From contig JAFQHP010000055.1 in the NCBI GenBank assembly GCA_017397895.1, positions 1-32,385 on the forward strand: a stretch of DNA of 32,385 nucleotides. The letters run 5' to 3'. The translations under genes and the position numbers were made by a program. This document shows, piece after piece, positions 6,321 to 14,479 of the stretch. The stretch is from Clostridia bacterium (lineage in GTDB: Bacteria > Bacillota > Clostridia > Christensenellales > Aristaeellaceae). Within the stretch, counting starts at the first letter, position 1, and the number at the start of each line of letters is the position of its first letter. The notes beneath the pieces were generated by a model. The model was not told the DNA's origin, did not search any database, and saw only the letters and a list, made by a program, of their open reading frames with translations.

Positions 6321-7931
6321 ATGAAATTATGCCTCAATGCCTTACAGGACAAAACCTCCTGGCTGCAGGCCGGCTTTACCTTGCCTGCCTTTGACATCGA
6401 AAAAACCGCTGCAAAAACCAAGGCCGCCCCCACCTGGCTGCACCTGGGCGCCGGCAATATTTTCCGTGCGTTCCCCGCTGCCGATTTGCAAACGCTGTTG
6501 GATGAGGGCAGCTGGGATACCGGTGTTATCGTGGCCGAATGCTTTGACGGAGAAATCATCCACAAGGCCTACACCCCCTTTGACAGCCTGTCTGTTCTGT
6601 GTGTACTCAAAAGCGACGGCTCGGTGGACAAAAAGGTGATCGCCTCCGTTTGCGAAGCGCTGCGCTGCGACGGCAAAAGCGAGCAGGACGACCGGCGGCT
6701 GATGGACGTGCTTTCCGCCCCCTCTTTGCAGATGGTGTCCCTCACCATCACCGAAAAGGGCTATGCGGTAAAGAACGCCCGGGGCGAAATTTTCCCCTTC
6801 ATTCAGGCCGACCTGGATAACGGCCCCGAAAAAGCCGCATCCACCATGGGCAAGCTGGCCGCCGGGCTGTACAAGCGCTTCCTGGCGGGCGAATACCCTC
6901 TGTCCCTGGTGAGCATGGATAACTGCAGCGGCAACGGCGATAAATTGAAGGCCGCCGTGCTTTGCCTGGCGGAAGGCTGGGTGGAGAAAGGCCTGGCGGA
7001 AGAAAAATTCCTTGCCTACCTGAAGGATGAACAGAAAGTGGCCTTCCCCATCTCCATGATTGACAAAATCACCCCCCGCCCTGATGCCAAGGTGGCAAAA
7101 ATGCTGTTGGACTGCGGCTTTGAGGATGTGGACACCATCATCACCGAAAAGAACACCTACACCGCCGCCTTCGTCAACGCCGAAGAAACGGAATACCTGG
7201 TGGTGGAGGATAAATTCCCTGCCGGCCGCCCGCCCCTGGAAAAGGCAGGCATCTATTTTACCGACCGGGAAACCGTGGACAAAACCGAAAAAATGAAGGT
7301 GTGCACCTGCCTCAACCCCCTGCACACCGCCCTGGCCATCCTGGGCTGCCTGCTGCGGCATGAAACCATCTGCAACGAAATGGGCGATCAGGACCTGAAC
7401 CGCCTGGTGCATCATCTGGCCTATGTGGAAGCCATGCCGGTGGTGGTGAACCCTGGCATCCTCTCCCCCGAAAAATTCGCCGGGGAAGTGCTGGAAAAGC
7501 GGCTGCCCAACCCCTTCATGCCCGATACCCCCCAGCGCATTGCCACCGATACCAGCCAGAAGCTGCCCATCCGCTTTGGTGAAACCATGAAGATGTACCT
7601 TCAGCGTGAGGATCTGTCCCTTTCTTCCCTCCAGGGCATCCCCTTCGTGCTGGCCGCATGGCTGCGCTACCTCATGGCCATTGACGATACGCTCACCCCC
7701 TTCACCCCCAGCCCTGATCCCCTGCTTTCCCAGATGCAGGAAGCCCTTTCCTTCCTGAAAATCGGCGAAACGGTGGAAAAGGAGCAGCTGAAAGCCGTGC
7801 TCAGCCGCAGCGATATTTTCGGCCTGAACGTGTATGAAACGCCCCTGGCCGATACCGTCACCCACTGGCTGAACCGTATGCTGGAAGGGGAAGGCGCCGT
7901 CCGCCGTGCCCTGCAGGCAATGCTGGCATAA
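6321..7931 (+). CDS. Mannitol dehydrogenase family oxidoreductase (fructuronate-reductase-like)
   Basis: A 536-residue polyol-specific long-chain dehydrogenase. The N-terminal NAD-binding domain shows LHLGAGNIFRA (residues 40-50) and SMDNCSGNGDK (198-208), and ISMIDKITP follows at 244-252. The C-terminal domain carries a K-x5-N-x2-H triad (Lys326, Asn332, His335) like the catalytic Lys/Asn/His of this family. Relatives interconvert D-mannonate and D-fructuronate or mannitol and fructose using NAD(H). The exact substrate cannot be read from sequence, although the SMDNC form suggests a sugar-acid enzyme of uronate catabolism. No uxuA or kdg genes lie nearby, so the gene stands alone with its own promoter and terminator. 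The ribosome site GAAGGGAG is 12 nt from the ATG, rather far. Confidence 0.88.
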   Translation: MKLCLNALQDKTSWLQAGFTLPAFDIEKTAAKTKAAPTWLHLGAGNIFRAFPAADLQTLLDEGSWDTGVIVAECFDGEIIHKAYTPFDSLSVLCVLKSDGSVDKKVIASVCEALRCDGKSEQDDRRLMDVLSAPSLQMVSLTITEKGYAVKNARGEIFPFIQADLDNGPEKAASTMGKLAAGLYKRFLAGEYPLSLVSMDNCSGNGDKLKAAVLCLAEGWVEKGLAEEKFLAYLKDEQKVAFPISMIDKITPRPDAKVAKMLLDCGFEDVDTIITEKNTYTAAFVNAEETEYLVVEDKFPAGRPPLEKAGIYFTDRETVDKTEKMKVCTCLNPLHTALAILGCLLRHETICNEMGDQDLNRLVHHLAYVEAMPVVVNPGILSPEKFAGEVLEKRLPNPFMPDTPQRIATDTSQKLPIRFGETMKMYLQREDLSLSSLQGIPFVLAAWLRYLMAIDDTLTPFTPSPDPLLSQMQEALSFLKIGETVEKEQLKAVLSRSDIFGLNVYETPLADTVTHWLNRMLEGEGAVRRALQAMLA

Positions 7932-7952
7932 CAGAAGAAACGAAAATACCAA

Positions 7953-7993
7953 AGAAGACCCCCGGCTGACGAAGCCACGGGGTCTTCTGTTTT
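7953..7993 (+). terminator. Rho-independent terminator after the mannitol dehydrogenase family gene
   Basis: AGAAGACCCC (7953-7962) pairs with GGGGTCTTCT (7979-7988), followed by GTTTTATT. The next gene starts only 25 nt later and has no clear promoter of its own. Confidence 0.85.
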
Positions 7994-8017
7994 ATTGAAA
8001 AGAAAGGACTGATTTTC

Positions 8018-8989
8018 ATGTGCACCGCTGTTACCTACCGTACCCGCCACCCCTACTTTGGCCGCACATTGGATCTGGAGCGCACCTTCCGGGAGGAAGT
8101 GACCATCACCCCCCGGCATTTCCACCTTCCCTTCCGGCACATGCCTGTAAACCGTGATCATTATGCCATCATCGGCATGGCCACCGTCAGGGATGGCTAT
8201 CCTCTCTATTACGAAGCCGCCAATGAGCACGGCCTGGCCATGGCTGGGCTGAATTTTCCCGGCAACGCCCATTACTTCCCTGCAGCGGACGGGATGGAAA
8301 ATATCGCATCCTTTGAACTGATTCCATATCTGCTGGGCACCTGCCGGGATGTGCCCCAGGCAAAGGAAAGGCTGCGCAGCATTCGTCTATGCGATACCGC
8401 CTTCAGCCCCGATTTGCCTCCTTCTCCCCTGCACTGGCTGCTGGCAGACAAAACCTGTGCCCTCACCATCGAATGCACCCAGGAAGGCCTGCGGCTGCAC
8501 GAAAACCCCGTGGGGGTGCTCACCAACAACCCGCCCTTTTCCTACCACATGGATCATCTGTGCGATTATATGCAGCTTTCTCACCTGCCCCCGGAAAACC
8601 GCTTTCCGGACACGCCCCTGTGCCCTTACAGCCGGGGCATGGGAGCCATGGGCCTTCCGGGGGATTTATCCTCCGCTTCCCGGTTTGTGCGGGCGGCATT
8701 TGTGAAGCTCCATTCCGTTTCCGGCGCCACCGAAAAAGAAAGCATCAGCCAGTTCTTTCATATTTTAGGGGCCGTAGCCCAGCCGCGAGGCTGTGTGGAA
8801 TTATCCGACGGCGGGCTGGAGATTACCGCCTACACCTCCTGCATCAATCAGGAGCTGGGCATTTACTACTACACCACCTACGAAAACCAGTGCATTTCCG
8901 CCGTGCACCTGCACCGGTGCAACCTGGAAGGCCACACCCTATGCACTTACCCCTTGCAGAAGCACCAGTACATTTCCTGGCAAAACTGA
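8018..8989 (+). CDS. Choloylglycine hydrolase family amidase (linear amide C-N hydrolase)
   Basis: A 323-residue Ntn-hydrolase. The start MCTAVTY puts the nucleophile at Cys2, exposed after Met removal. Other family residues are Arg16 and Asp19 (GRTLDLE), Asn79 (AGLNFPG), Asn171 (VLTNNP) and an Arg in SASRFVRAAF (222-228). No signal peptide is present, so the enzyme is probably cytoplasmic. The family includes bile salt hydrolases, penicillin V acylases and N-acyl-amino-acid amidases. Assignment as a bile salt hydrolase is possible for a gut organism but is not proven by these residues, which the family shares. ATG 8018 follows AAAGGAC. The gene sits 25 nt after a terminator and converges with the next gene with a 24-nt gap. 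Confidence 0.9.
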   Translation: MCTAVTYRTRHPYFGRTLDLERTFREEVTITPRHFHLPFRHMPVNRDHYAIIGMATVRDGYPLYYEAANEHGLAMAGLNFPGNAHYFPAADGMENIASFELIPYLLGTCRDVPQAKERLRSIRLCDTAFSPDLPPSPLHWLLADKTCALTIECTQEGLRLHENPVGVLTNNPPFSYHMDHLCDYMQLSHLPPENRFPDTPLCPYSRGMGAMGLPGDLSSASRFVRAAFVKLHSVSGATEKESISQFFHILGAVAQPRGCVELSDGGLEITAYTSCINQELGIYYYTTYENQCISAVHLHRCNLEGHTLCTYPLQKHQYISWQN

Positions 8990-9013
8990 TGTTGCCTCTG
9001 TTTCTTCCTTCCC

Positions 9014-10033
9014 TTACGGCAGTTCCTCCAGCACCTCCTGGGTAATGGCCTGCAGGCGGCCAAAGTCCATGGCGTCAATGTAATAGCGCTCCAGCCGGTC
9101 GTGACCTGCCTTGGCTTCTGCCAGCGCTTCCACCGCCTGGTGCAGGCACAGGTCATACACCGCCCGGTCAAAGGACAGCCGGCTGGATGAGGGGGTGATT
9201 TCCTCCTGCTTCATTTCCGGGGAAAGGATGCGGCTGCCCTTAGGGCAGGCCGTGGTGAACAACACATCCCCCGCCTGCAAATGGTTCAGCTTCCTGCCCT
9301 CCAGTGGGTCATACCAGCAGCGGATGGCCAGCCGCCGCTGCCGGGCCAGGTGCAATACCGGCTGCAGAAAATCATCCGCATCCATGCCAAAGGGCAATTG
9401 CAGGCTCACCATGGTTTTCCCGTCCAGCCATTGCGGGTACTGCACCACGCCCTTCCAGGTGATGGCCTGCAAGAAGGCGTGCTGTTCTCCACCCGCATCT
9501 CCCTGGGGCACCAGGGCCAATAGTTCGTTTTCCATCTGCCTTCGTTTATCCGCTTCCAGGGCGCTCCGGTACACCGCATCCGCATCCTGCCGCATGGCCG
9601 CCGCCGCCTTCAGGTAGCGGTACGCCCGGGCATAGGTGTGGGAAATATCCCGGAACAGGCCGGACACCTCTGTATACTGCTGGGCCAGCAGCCCTTCATT
9701 CAGGCATACCCCCAGGTTCAATATACCGTCCCGGGCGCCGGGGCGTACAGGGTCCAGGGTGTGGGGGGCGGTGCCGTCCACCATGAGGTAGCTGCGCCTG
9801 GGCACATACACCGCATCCACACTGTCCGGGTCCCCGGAGCAATGGTAATAATGCACCTGCAGCCCTTCTTCCTCATAATGGGCGCCCACTTTCTTCATCA
9901 ATGTGCTTTTTCCCACCCCCGGGCCGCCCTTGATGATCACCGTGCGCCCCGCCATCATCTGCAATTCATTGAAATACCCGCAAAACCCTTCGGCCGTATT
10001 GCTGCCCGAAAATAAATGCATGGCTGTTTCCAT
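9014..10033 (-). CDS. P-loop ATPase of the clostridial PRK06851 type
   Basis: A 339-residue cytoplasmic ATPase with Walker A GGPGVGKST (residues 36-44) and an aspartate-containing strand YLMVDGTAPHTLD (about 87-99). The opening 'FSGSNTAEGFCGYFNELQ' and the DGTAPH element match what I remember as the PRK06851-type ATPases of spore-forming Firmicutes, whose role is unknown. The C-terminal half (about 190-339) looks like a second, degenerate nucleotide-binding region without an intact P-loop. ATG 10033 has GGAAGGGAG upstream. The gene is divergent from spoIVA across 137 nt, so a sporulation-linked role is conceivable, but I see only a weak sigma-E-like match (GCATAAG/CATAGCGT) in front of it. 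Confidence 0.72.
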   Translation of the reverse strand: METAMHLFSGSNTAEGFCGYFNELQMMAGRTVIIKGGPGVGKSTLMKKVGAHYEEEGLQVHYYHCSGDPDSVDAVYVPRRSYLMVDGTAPHTLDPVRPGARDGILNLGVCLNEGLLAQQYTEVSGLFRDISHTYARAYRYLKAAAAMRQDADAVYRSALEADKRRQMENELLALVPQGDAGGEQHAFLQAITWKGVVQYPQWLDGKTMVSLQLPFGMDADDFLQPVLHLARQRRLAIRCWYDPLEGRKLNHLQAGDVLFTTACPKGSRILSPEMKQEEITPSSSRLSFDRAVYDLCLHQAVEALAEAKAGHDRLERYYIDAMDFGRLQAITQEVLEELP

Positions 10034-10109
10034 ATTGGTTGCTCCCTTCCTTTGTTCCTGTATGCTACGCTATGCCCTTTTTCCGCCCCTTATGCATCCG
10101 TATCCATTT

Positions 10110-10139
10110 GCATATCCCACTGCTTTATCGCATACACAT
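10110..10139 (+). promoter_or_regulatory. Predicted sigma-E promoter of spoIVA
   Basis: GCATATC (10110-10116), 14-nt spacer, CATACACAT (10131-10139). This fits the Bacillus sigma-E pattern (k-c-ATATT, then CATACA-T). spoIVA belongs to the mother-cell sigma-E regulon in other spore formers. Confidence 0.65.
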
Positions 10140-10170
10140 GGGGCGAAAGCGAAACAAGGAGGCATTTTTT

Positions 10171-11670
10171 ATGGAGCAAAGCACCGTGGGGGCGGCAAGG
10201 CCCCTTTACCGGGATATGCTGGAAAGAACCCAGGGGGAATTGTACATTGGCGTGGTCGGCCCGGTGCGCACCGGCAAAAGCACCCTCATTGCCCGGTTTA
10301 TGGAGCAGATGGTGCTCCCCTATGTGGCCCCCGGTCCCAGGAAAGACAGGCTGACGGATGAACTGCCCCAGTCCGGCTCCGGCCGCATGATCATGACCTG
10401 CCAGCCCTGCTTTATTCCCGGGGAAGGCGCAGCGGAAATTGAACTGGCAGACGGCCTGCGGGCGAAAGTCAGGATGGTGGATTCAGTGGGCTATCTGGTG
10501 CCCGGCGCCCAGGGTGCAGAGGAAGGGGACGAAGCCCGGATGGTATCCACCCCTTGGGCAGAGGATGATATGCCCTTTGCGGACGCCGCTGCCCTGGGCA
10601 CCCGGAAGGTGATGGAGGACCACGCCACCGTGGGCCTTGTGGTCACCTGCGACGGCACCGTTGCCGACCTGCCCCGCAGCGCCTACACCCAGGCGGAAGA
10701 AATGGCCATCCGGCAATTGAAGCAAACGGGCAAGCCCTTTTCCGTGGTGCTCAACTCCGCCCGCCCCAATGATTCCGAAACGGAAGCTTTGCGCCGGGCC
10801 CTGGAAAAGAAATATGATGTGCCTGTTTCCTTATTAAATGTGAAGGAAATGACGGAAAGCGATCTGCAAAGCCTGCTATCCGCCCTGTTGATGGCCTTCC
10901 CCCTGCGTGAGGTGCGCTTTTCCCTGCCCGATTGGGTAAGCGCCCTCAGCCAGGACCACTGGCTGCCTGCCGCTGCGGTGAATGCGGTGAAAAAGCTCAG
11001 CAGCGTGATGAAGCAGATGCGGGACAAAACCCTAACCGCCGCTGCCTTCCAGGGCTCCGACCAGCTGGAGCTGCCCACCGGCGAGCAGGTGGATCTGGGC
11101 AGCGGCACCCTGCGCTACACCCTGCCTGTAAAGGAAGGGCTGTTCAGCCGGATCCTTTCCGAGCAGTGCGGCGAAACCATTACCGGTGATGCCCATCTGT
11201 TGTCCCTGATGACGGAACTGGTTCAGGCCAAGCGCTCCTATGACCGCATTGCCGGGGCGCTGAAGGCTGTGGAGCAAACAGGCTACGGCCTGGTCACCCC
11301 GGATATGGACGATGTCAGCCTGCAGCGGCCAGAACTGATGCGCCAGGGCAACCGATACGGCATCAGGCTTCGGGCCAACGCCCCCACGCTGCACCTGATC
11401 CGCTCCGATATCGAAACGGAGGTAGCCCCTATCCTGGGCACCCAGGAGCAAAGCGAGGCCTTCATCGATACATTGAACCAGCAATACGAAAACGACCGCC
11501 AGGCCCTGTGGGACACCAATTTCTTCGGCAAATCCCTGCAGATGCTGGTGCAGGAGGGCTTGAACGGCAAGCTGCACCGCATGCCTGCCGATGCCCAGGA
11601 AAAGGTGCAGACGGCCCTCACCCGGATGCTCAACGAAGGGGAAGGCGGCATGATCTGCATCCTGCTTTGA
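10171..11670 (+). CDS. spoIVA: Stage IV sporulation protein A, spore coat morphogenetic ATPase
   Basis: A 499-residue protein matching SpoIVA along its length (Bacillus protein 492 residues). The N-terminal TRAFAC-type ATPase has Walker A GPVRTGKST (30-38), then LPQSGSGRMIMT, a VDSVGYLVPGA segment (Walker B-like region) and the 'TPWAEDDMPFADAAALGTRKV' block. A middle domain and the conserved C-terminal tail ending GEGGMICILL follow; this tail anchors the protein at the forespore membrane through SpoVM in Bacillus. SpoIVA hydrolyses ATP to polymerise into the basement layer of the coat. The start is ATG 10171 with AAGGAGG at 8 nt; the frame extends to 10039 but that part is not SpoIVA-like. 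A sigma-E promoter lies 32-61 nt upstream. Confidence 0.97.
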   Translation: MEQSTVGAARPLYRDMLERTQGELYIGVVGPVRTGKSTLIARFMEQMVLPYVAPGPRKDRLTDELPQSGSGRMIMTCQPCFIPGEGAAEIELADGLRAKVRMVDSVGYLVPGAQGAEEGDEARMVSTPWAEDDMPFADAAALGTRKVMEDHATVGLVVTCDGTVADLPRSAYTQAEEMAIRQLKQTGKPFSVVLNSARPNDSETEALRRALEKKYDVPVSLLNVKEMTESDLQSLLSALLMAFPLREVRFSLPDWVSALSQDHWLPAAAVNAVKKLSSVMKQMRDKTLTAAAFQGSDQLELPTGEQVDLGSGTLRYTLPVKEGLFSRILSEQCGETITGDAHLLSLMTELVQAKRSYDRIAGALKAVEQTGYGLVTPDMDDVSLQRPELMRQGNRYGIRLRANAPTLHLIRSDIETEVAPILGTQEQSEAFIDTLNQQYENDRQALWDTNFFGKSLQMLVQEGLNGKLHRMPADAQEKVQTALTRMLNEGEGGMICILL

Positions 11671-11694
11671 CAAGCTGTTGCCACAAAGGAATGC

Positions 11695-11723
11695 TGTACA
11701 TTTTTCTCTTTTTGCGGTATAAT
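11695..11723 (+). promoter_or_regulatory. Probable sigma-A promoter of the 157-residue membrane protein
   Basis: Weak -35 TGTACA (11695-11700), 17-nt spacer, perfect -10 TATAAT (11718-11723). Confidence 0.55.
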
Positions 11724-11765
11724 GAAGCCACATGATACATTTTCCGCAGAAATGAGGCATGCCCC

Positions 11766-12239
11766 GTGTACACCAAACAGGATTTTGACGATCTTACTGC
11801 CCAGCTGAAAAAGCGCCGGCTTGTTCTTTCCGTTCCCTGCGTGCTGCTGCTTGGGGGCATTGTGTTTTCCCTTTGCATCCGCCTCATGTGGCTCACCATC
11901 ACCCTCACCATTCTCCTTGGCATTGTGGCCATTTTCGGCCACACCATGTTCCTTTCCCCCGTCAGTGTATACCGCCGCCATGTGGACCATGCCCTGTACG
12001 GCCGGGTGCGCAAAACGGAGGGCTGCCTGAAGGAAATGGAAGAGAACGCCGTGTGGCGGGATGGGCTGATGCTGGTCCCCCTGATTATCAACATCGGCGA
12101 TATGAAAAACGAAGAAGACGACCGGCTTTTCTACTTCGACGGCCGCCGGCCCCATCCCGGCTGGGAAATGGGCCAGCAGCTGTGCCTCACCTCCTACGAT
12201 AAGCTCATCACTGCCTGGGAAACAAAATCCAACGAATGA
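11766..12239 (+). CDS. Small membrane protein of unknown function
   Basis: A 157-residue protein not recognised. It has a charged N-terminus (about residues 1-18), two adjacent hydrophobic helices (about 19-37 and 41-63), then a soluble tail of about 95 residues. The tail contains a strand-rich stretch (MLVPLIINIGD) and the acidic patch NEEDDRLFYFDGRRP. Topology is probably a helical hairpin with both ends on the cytoplasmic side. The start is GTG 11766; the upstream GAGG is weak, so the start is less certain. The gene has its own sigma-A-type promoter after spoIVA. Its stop codon lies inside a hairpin (12233-12264). Confidence 0.7.
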   Translation: MYTKQDFDDLTAQLKKRRLVLSVPCVLLLGGIVFSLCIRLMWLTITLTILLGIVAIFGHTMFLSPVSVYRRHVDHALYGRVRKTEGCLKEMEENAVWRDGLMLVPLIINIGDMKNEEDDRLFYFDGRRPHPGWEMGQQLCLTSYDKLITAWETKSNE

Positions 12240-12264
12240 AAGTGCGTAAACGCTCTTTCATTCG
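12233..12264 (+). other. Stop-codon hairpin
   Basis: CGAATGAAAG (12233-12242) pairs with CTTTCATTCG (12255-12264). Inside it, GCGT (12244-12247) pairs with ACGC (12250-12253) across a T-T mismatch. The TGA stop (12237-12239) of the preceding gene is in the 5' arm. There is no T-run, so it is probably an mRNA-end or DNA-level structure. Confidence 0.6.
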
Positions 12265-12280
12265 GAACATCACATTTACT

Positions 12281-12331
12281 GTAAAAATGGGTTTGCAGCC
12301 ACGTAAACGAAGCTGCAAACCCTATTTTTAC
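12281..12331 (+). terminator. Long terminator hairpin
   Basis: GTAAAAATGGGTTTGCAGC pairs with GCTGCAAACCCTATTTTTAC over 19 bp with one bulged T. The 3' arm carries the T-run CTATTTTTAC. It can serve as a terminator in either direction and closes the transcription unit of the 157-residue protein. Confidence 0.75.
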
Positions 12332-12728
12332 GGCCGTAAATTGATATAGAAAGCGCCATGGGCGCCTGCTCACAATTCGGCATTGCCGCCCGTTGCCGCA
12401 AGCAGCACAGGCTCTGTGCCTCATTGGGCCTTCATTCGCCTTCATCCGCCACCGGCGGCGGCAGGTTTGGCCCTCGGGGCGGCAAAGCCACCCCTGCGGA
12501 TCACAGTCGAAGGGCTGTGGCCCTTCGACGCATCTCATGGATCCTAAACGTATTTCATCCGATTATACCGGGCGTTTTTTTATGCCGAAACCTCTGTGTT
12601 CTGGTCAATATCCGGCCATTTATTCCATCCTATTTGTATTTATGCATAACACGCTGCATAAAACCGCTTATTTTCCCTTCAACATCAAAATTATTTTGTA
12701 TTTTTTGCATATTTATTCAATTTTGCTA
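12332..12728. other. Gene-free structured intergenic region
   Basis: No convincing gene. The GC-rich part (12350-12540) holds several hairpins: GCGCC/GGCGC near 12353, GGGGCGGC/GCCACCCC (12476-12494, paired through G-U on the minus strand) and a perfect GTCGAAGGGC/GCCCTTCGAC (12506-12529). The part after 12540 is AT-rich and leads into the amino-acid transporter promoter. The GC-rich segment looks like an inserted palindromic intergenic element, but it has no clear sequence match to the repeats at 22.4 and 32.0 kb. Confidence 0.5.
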
Positions 12729-12757
12729 TTGACAACCTCCGGAAAGGATGGTATACT
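12729..12757 (+). promoter_or_regulatory. Strong sigma-A promoter of the amino-acid ABC operon
   Basis: Perfect -35 TTGACA (12729-12734), 17-nt spacer, -10 TATACT (12752-12757). The 5' leader would be about 48 nt, too short for a riboswitch. Confidence 0.88.
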
Positions 12758-12811
12758 GTGCCCGTTCCTGGAAGTAAACTGGAAATGAAAATTATTACTG
12801 GAGGTAATCCC

Positions 12812-13567
12812 ATGAAAAAGTATTCCAAGATCATCGCGCTCATGCTGATCGCCGTTGTGGCCCTTTCCCTGGCCGGCTGCGCCAGCAAGCCCGCTGAAGA
12901 AAAGACCGTCATCACCGTGGCCACCAACCCCGAATATCCTCCCTTCGAATATGTGGAAGGCGACAAGACCGTGGGTTATGATATCGACCTGTGGGACGCC
13001 ATTGCCAAGAAGGCCGGCATCGAATACAAGATCGAAGCCATGGACTTTGACGCCGTGATCAGCGCCGTGGCCGCCAACAAGAACACCATTGGCCTGTCCG
13101 GTATCTCCATCACCGACGAACGCAAATTGACCGTTGACTTCTCCGAAGGCTACATCAACGCCGGCCTTGTGGTTATCGTGAAGGCTGACAGCGGCTATGC
13201 TGCCAAGGAAGACCTGGTCGGCAAGAAGATCGGCGTGCAGCTGGGCACCACCAGCGACTTCTCCGCCGAAGAAATCACCGGCAAGGACAACGTAGCCCAG
13301 TATAAGACCTTCCTCAACGCCATCATGGACCTGCAGGGCAACAAGGTGGACGCTGTCATCATCGACAAGCCCGTGGGCCAGGCCATTCTGGCTTCCCTGA
13401 AGGACGACACCCTGCAGATGGTGGACATGGGCCTGCAGGCCGACTGGTACGGCATCGAAGTGAACAAGCAGAACCCCGAACTGCTCAAGAAGATCAACGA
13501 CGCCCTGGCCGAACTGGAAAAGGAAGGCTACATGGACGAACTGGCTGTGAAGTACTTCGGTTCCTGA
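12812..13567 (+). CDS. Polar amino-acid ABC transporter, substrate-binding lipoprotein
   Basis: A 251-residue family-3 solute-binding protein. The lipoprotein signal has lipobox LAGC with Cys23. The mature protein starts with VITVATNPEYPPFEYVEGDKTVGYDIDLW, the standard SBP_bac_3 opening, and continues with GLSGISITDERKLTVDFS and the second-lobe segment KKIGVQLGTTSD. It captures a polar amino acid outside the cell; glutamine, cystine or arginine cannot be told apart here. The start is ATG 12812 with GGAGG at 7 nt, chosen over an in-frame earlier codon at 12758 that lies at the transcription start. First gene of a binding protein-permease-ATPase operon. Confidence 0.95.
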   Translation: MKKYSKIIALMLIAVVALSLAGCASKPAEEKTVITVATNPEYPPFEYVEGDKTVGYDIDLWDAIAKKAGIEYKIEAMDFDAVISAVAANKNTIGLSGISITDERKLTVDFSEGYINAGLVVIVKADSGYAAKEDLVGKKIGVQLGTTSDFSAEEITGKDNVAQYKTFLNAIMDLQGNKVDAVIIDKPVGQAILASLKDDTLQMVDMGLQADWYGIEVNKQNPELLKKINDALAELEKEGYMDELAVKYFGS

Positions 13568-13597
13568 TCGGCTGAACATTCACCCATCAAATATGCT

Positions 13598-13629
13598 GCC
13601 GTAGAGAGCATACCCTCTCTACGGCATTT
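13598..13629 (+). terminator. Intercistronic hairpin between binding protein and permease genes
   Basis: GCCGTAGAGAG (13598-13608) and CTCTCTACGGC (13615-13625) are perfect complements with a 6-nt loop, followed by only ATTTCGATT. It is probably a leaky terminator or 3'-stabilising hairpin that keeps the binding protein more abundant than the membrane parts. Confidence 0.7.
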
Positions 13630-13660
13630 CGATTAAGAAACACATCTGGAGGGAAACGCA

Positions 13661-14479
13661 TTGAGCGCTGTAACCGAAAGCATTTCCATTTTCGAACAAT
13701 GGTGGCTGCAGATTGAGCCCGCCGTTCAGGCCAATACGCTTAATTTCTGGCAGTTCCTGTATAAAGAAATCTACCTGAACGTCATCAAGGACGACCGCTG
13801 GCTGCAGTACCTGAAGGGCCTGGGGGTTACGCTGGAAGTTTCCTTCTATGCCATTTTGGTGGGCCTGGTGCTGGGCACCCTGCTTGCCATCCTTCGCCTG
13901 CCCCAGGTGCAGAACATGACCGCAAACGGCAAAAGCTTTCTGTCCGGCCTGGGCGTTTGGGTGGTCAGGGGCCTGAGCAAGCTGGCCGGCCTGTATATCA
14001 ATATCATGCGCGGCACGCCACTGCTTTTGCAGGTATTGATTATCAACTTCGGCATTTTCGGCTCCATCAGCATTGACAAGGTGATCGTAGGCGTCATCGC
14101 CTGCGGCCTCAACAGCGCTGCCTATGTGGCGGAAATCGTCCGCGGCGGCATTATGAGCGTGGAAAAAGGCCAGACGGAAGCCGGCCGTTCCCTGGGCCTT
14201 TCCGGGGTGCGCACCATGATTTACATCATCCTGCCCCAGGCTGCCAAGTCCGCCCTGCCCGCCATGTGCAACGAGTTCATTTCCCTCATCAAGGAAACCT
14301 CCATCCTGTCCTATATCGCCCTGACAGAGCTTACCAAGGCCGGCGACTATATCCGCTCCCGTACCTTCTCCGCTTTCACCCCCTACATCGTTTCCGGTCT
14401 TTTGTACCTACTGGTGGTGCTGACGCTCACCTGGCTCATCGGTAAGCTGGAAAGGAGGCTGCGCAACAGTGACCACTGA
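13661..14479 (+). CDS. Polar amino-acid ABC transporter permease
   Basis: A 272-residue His/Glu/Gln/Arg/opine-type permease. Membrane helices lie at about residues 62-84, 113-137, 139-160 and 240-262. The EAA loop that contacts the ATPase is at about 178-208 ([26 protein letters not shown]). An N-terminal extension of about 55 residues precedes the first helix, and an extra segment (about 88-110) separates it from the conserved MRGTPLLLQ. The start is TTG 13661, 8 nt after GGAGG. The 3' end overlaps the ATPase gene by 11 nt. Confidence 0.93.
   Translation: MSAVTESISIFEQWWLQIEPAVQANTLNFWQFLYKEIYLNVIKDDRWLQYLKGLGVTLEVSFYAILVGLVLGTLLAILRLPQVQNMTANGKSFLSGLGVWVVRGLSKLAGLYINIMRGTPLLLQVLIINFGIFGSISIDKVIVGVIACGLNSAAYVAEIVRGGIMSVEKGQTEAGRSLGLSGVRTMIYIILPQAAKSALPAMCNEFISLIKETSILSYIALTELTKAGDYIRSRTFSAFTPYIVSGLLYLLVVLTLTWLIGKLERRLRNSDH

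Noticed and set aside
8018..8989. Firm naming as bile salt hydrolase
   Set aside because: The visible catalytic residues are shared by penicillin V acylases and other amidases of the family; specificity cannot be assigned by eye.
10039..10170. 44-residue N-terminal extension of SpoIVA
   Set aside because: It would overlap the sigma-E promoter and lacks a ribosome site. ATG 10171 has AAGGAGG and matches the family start.
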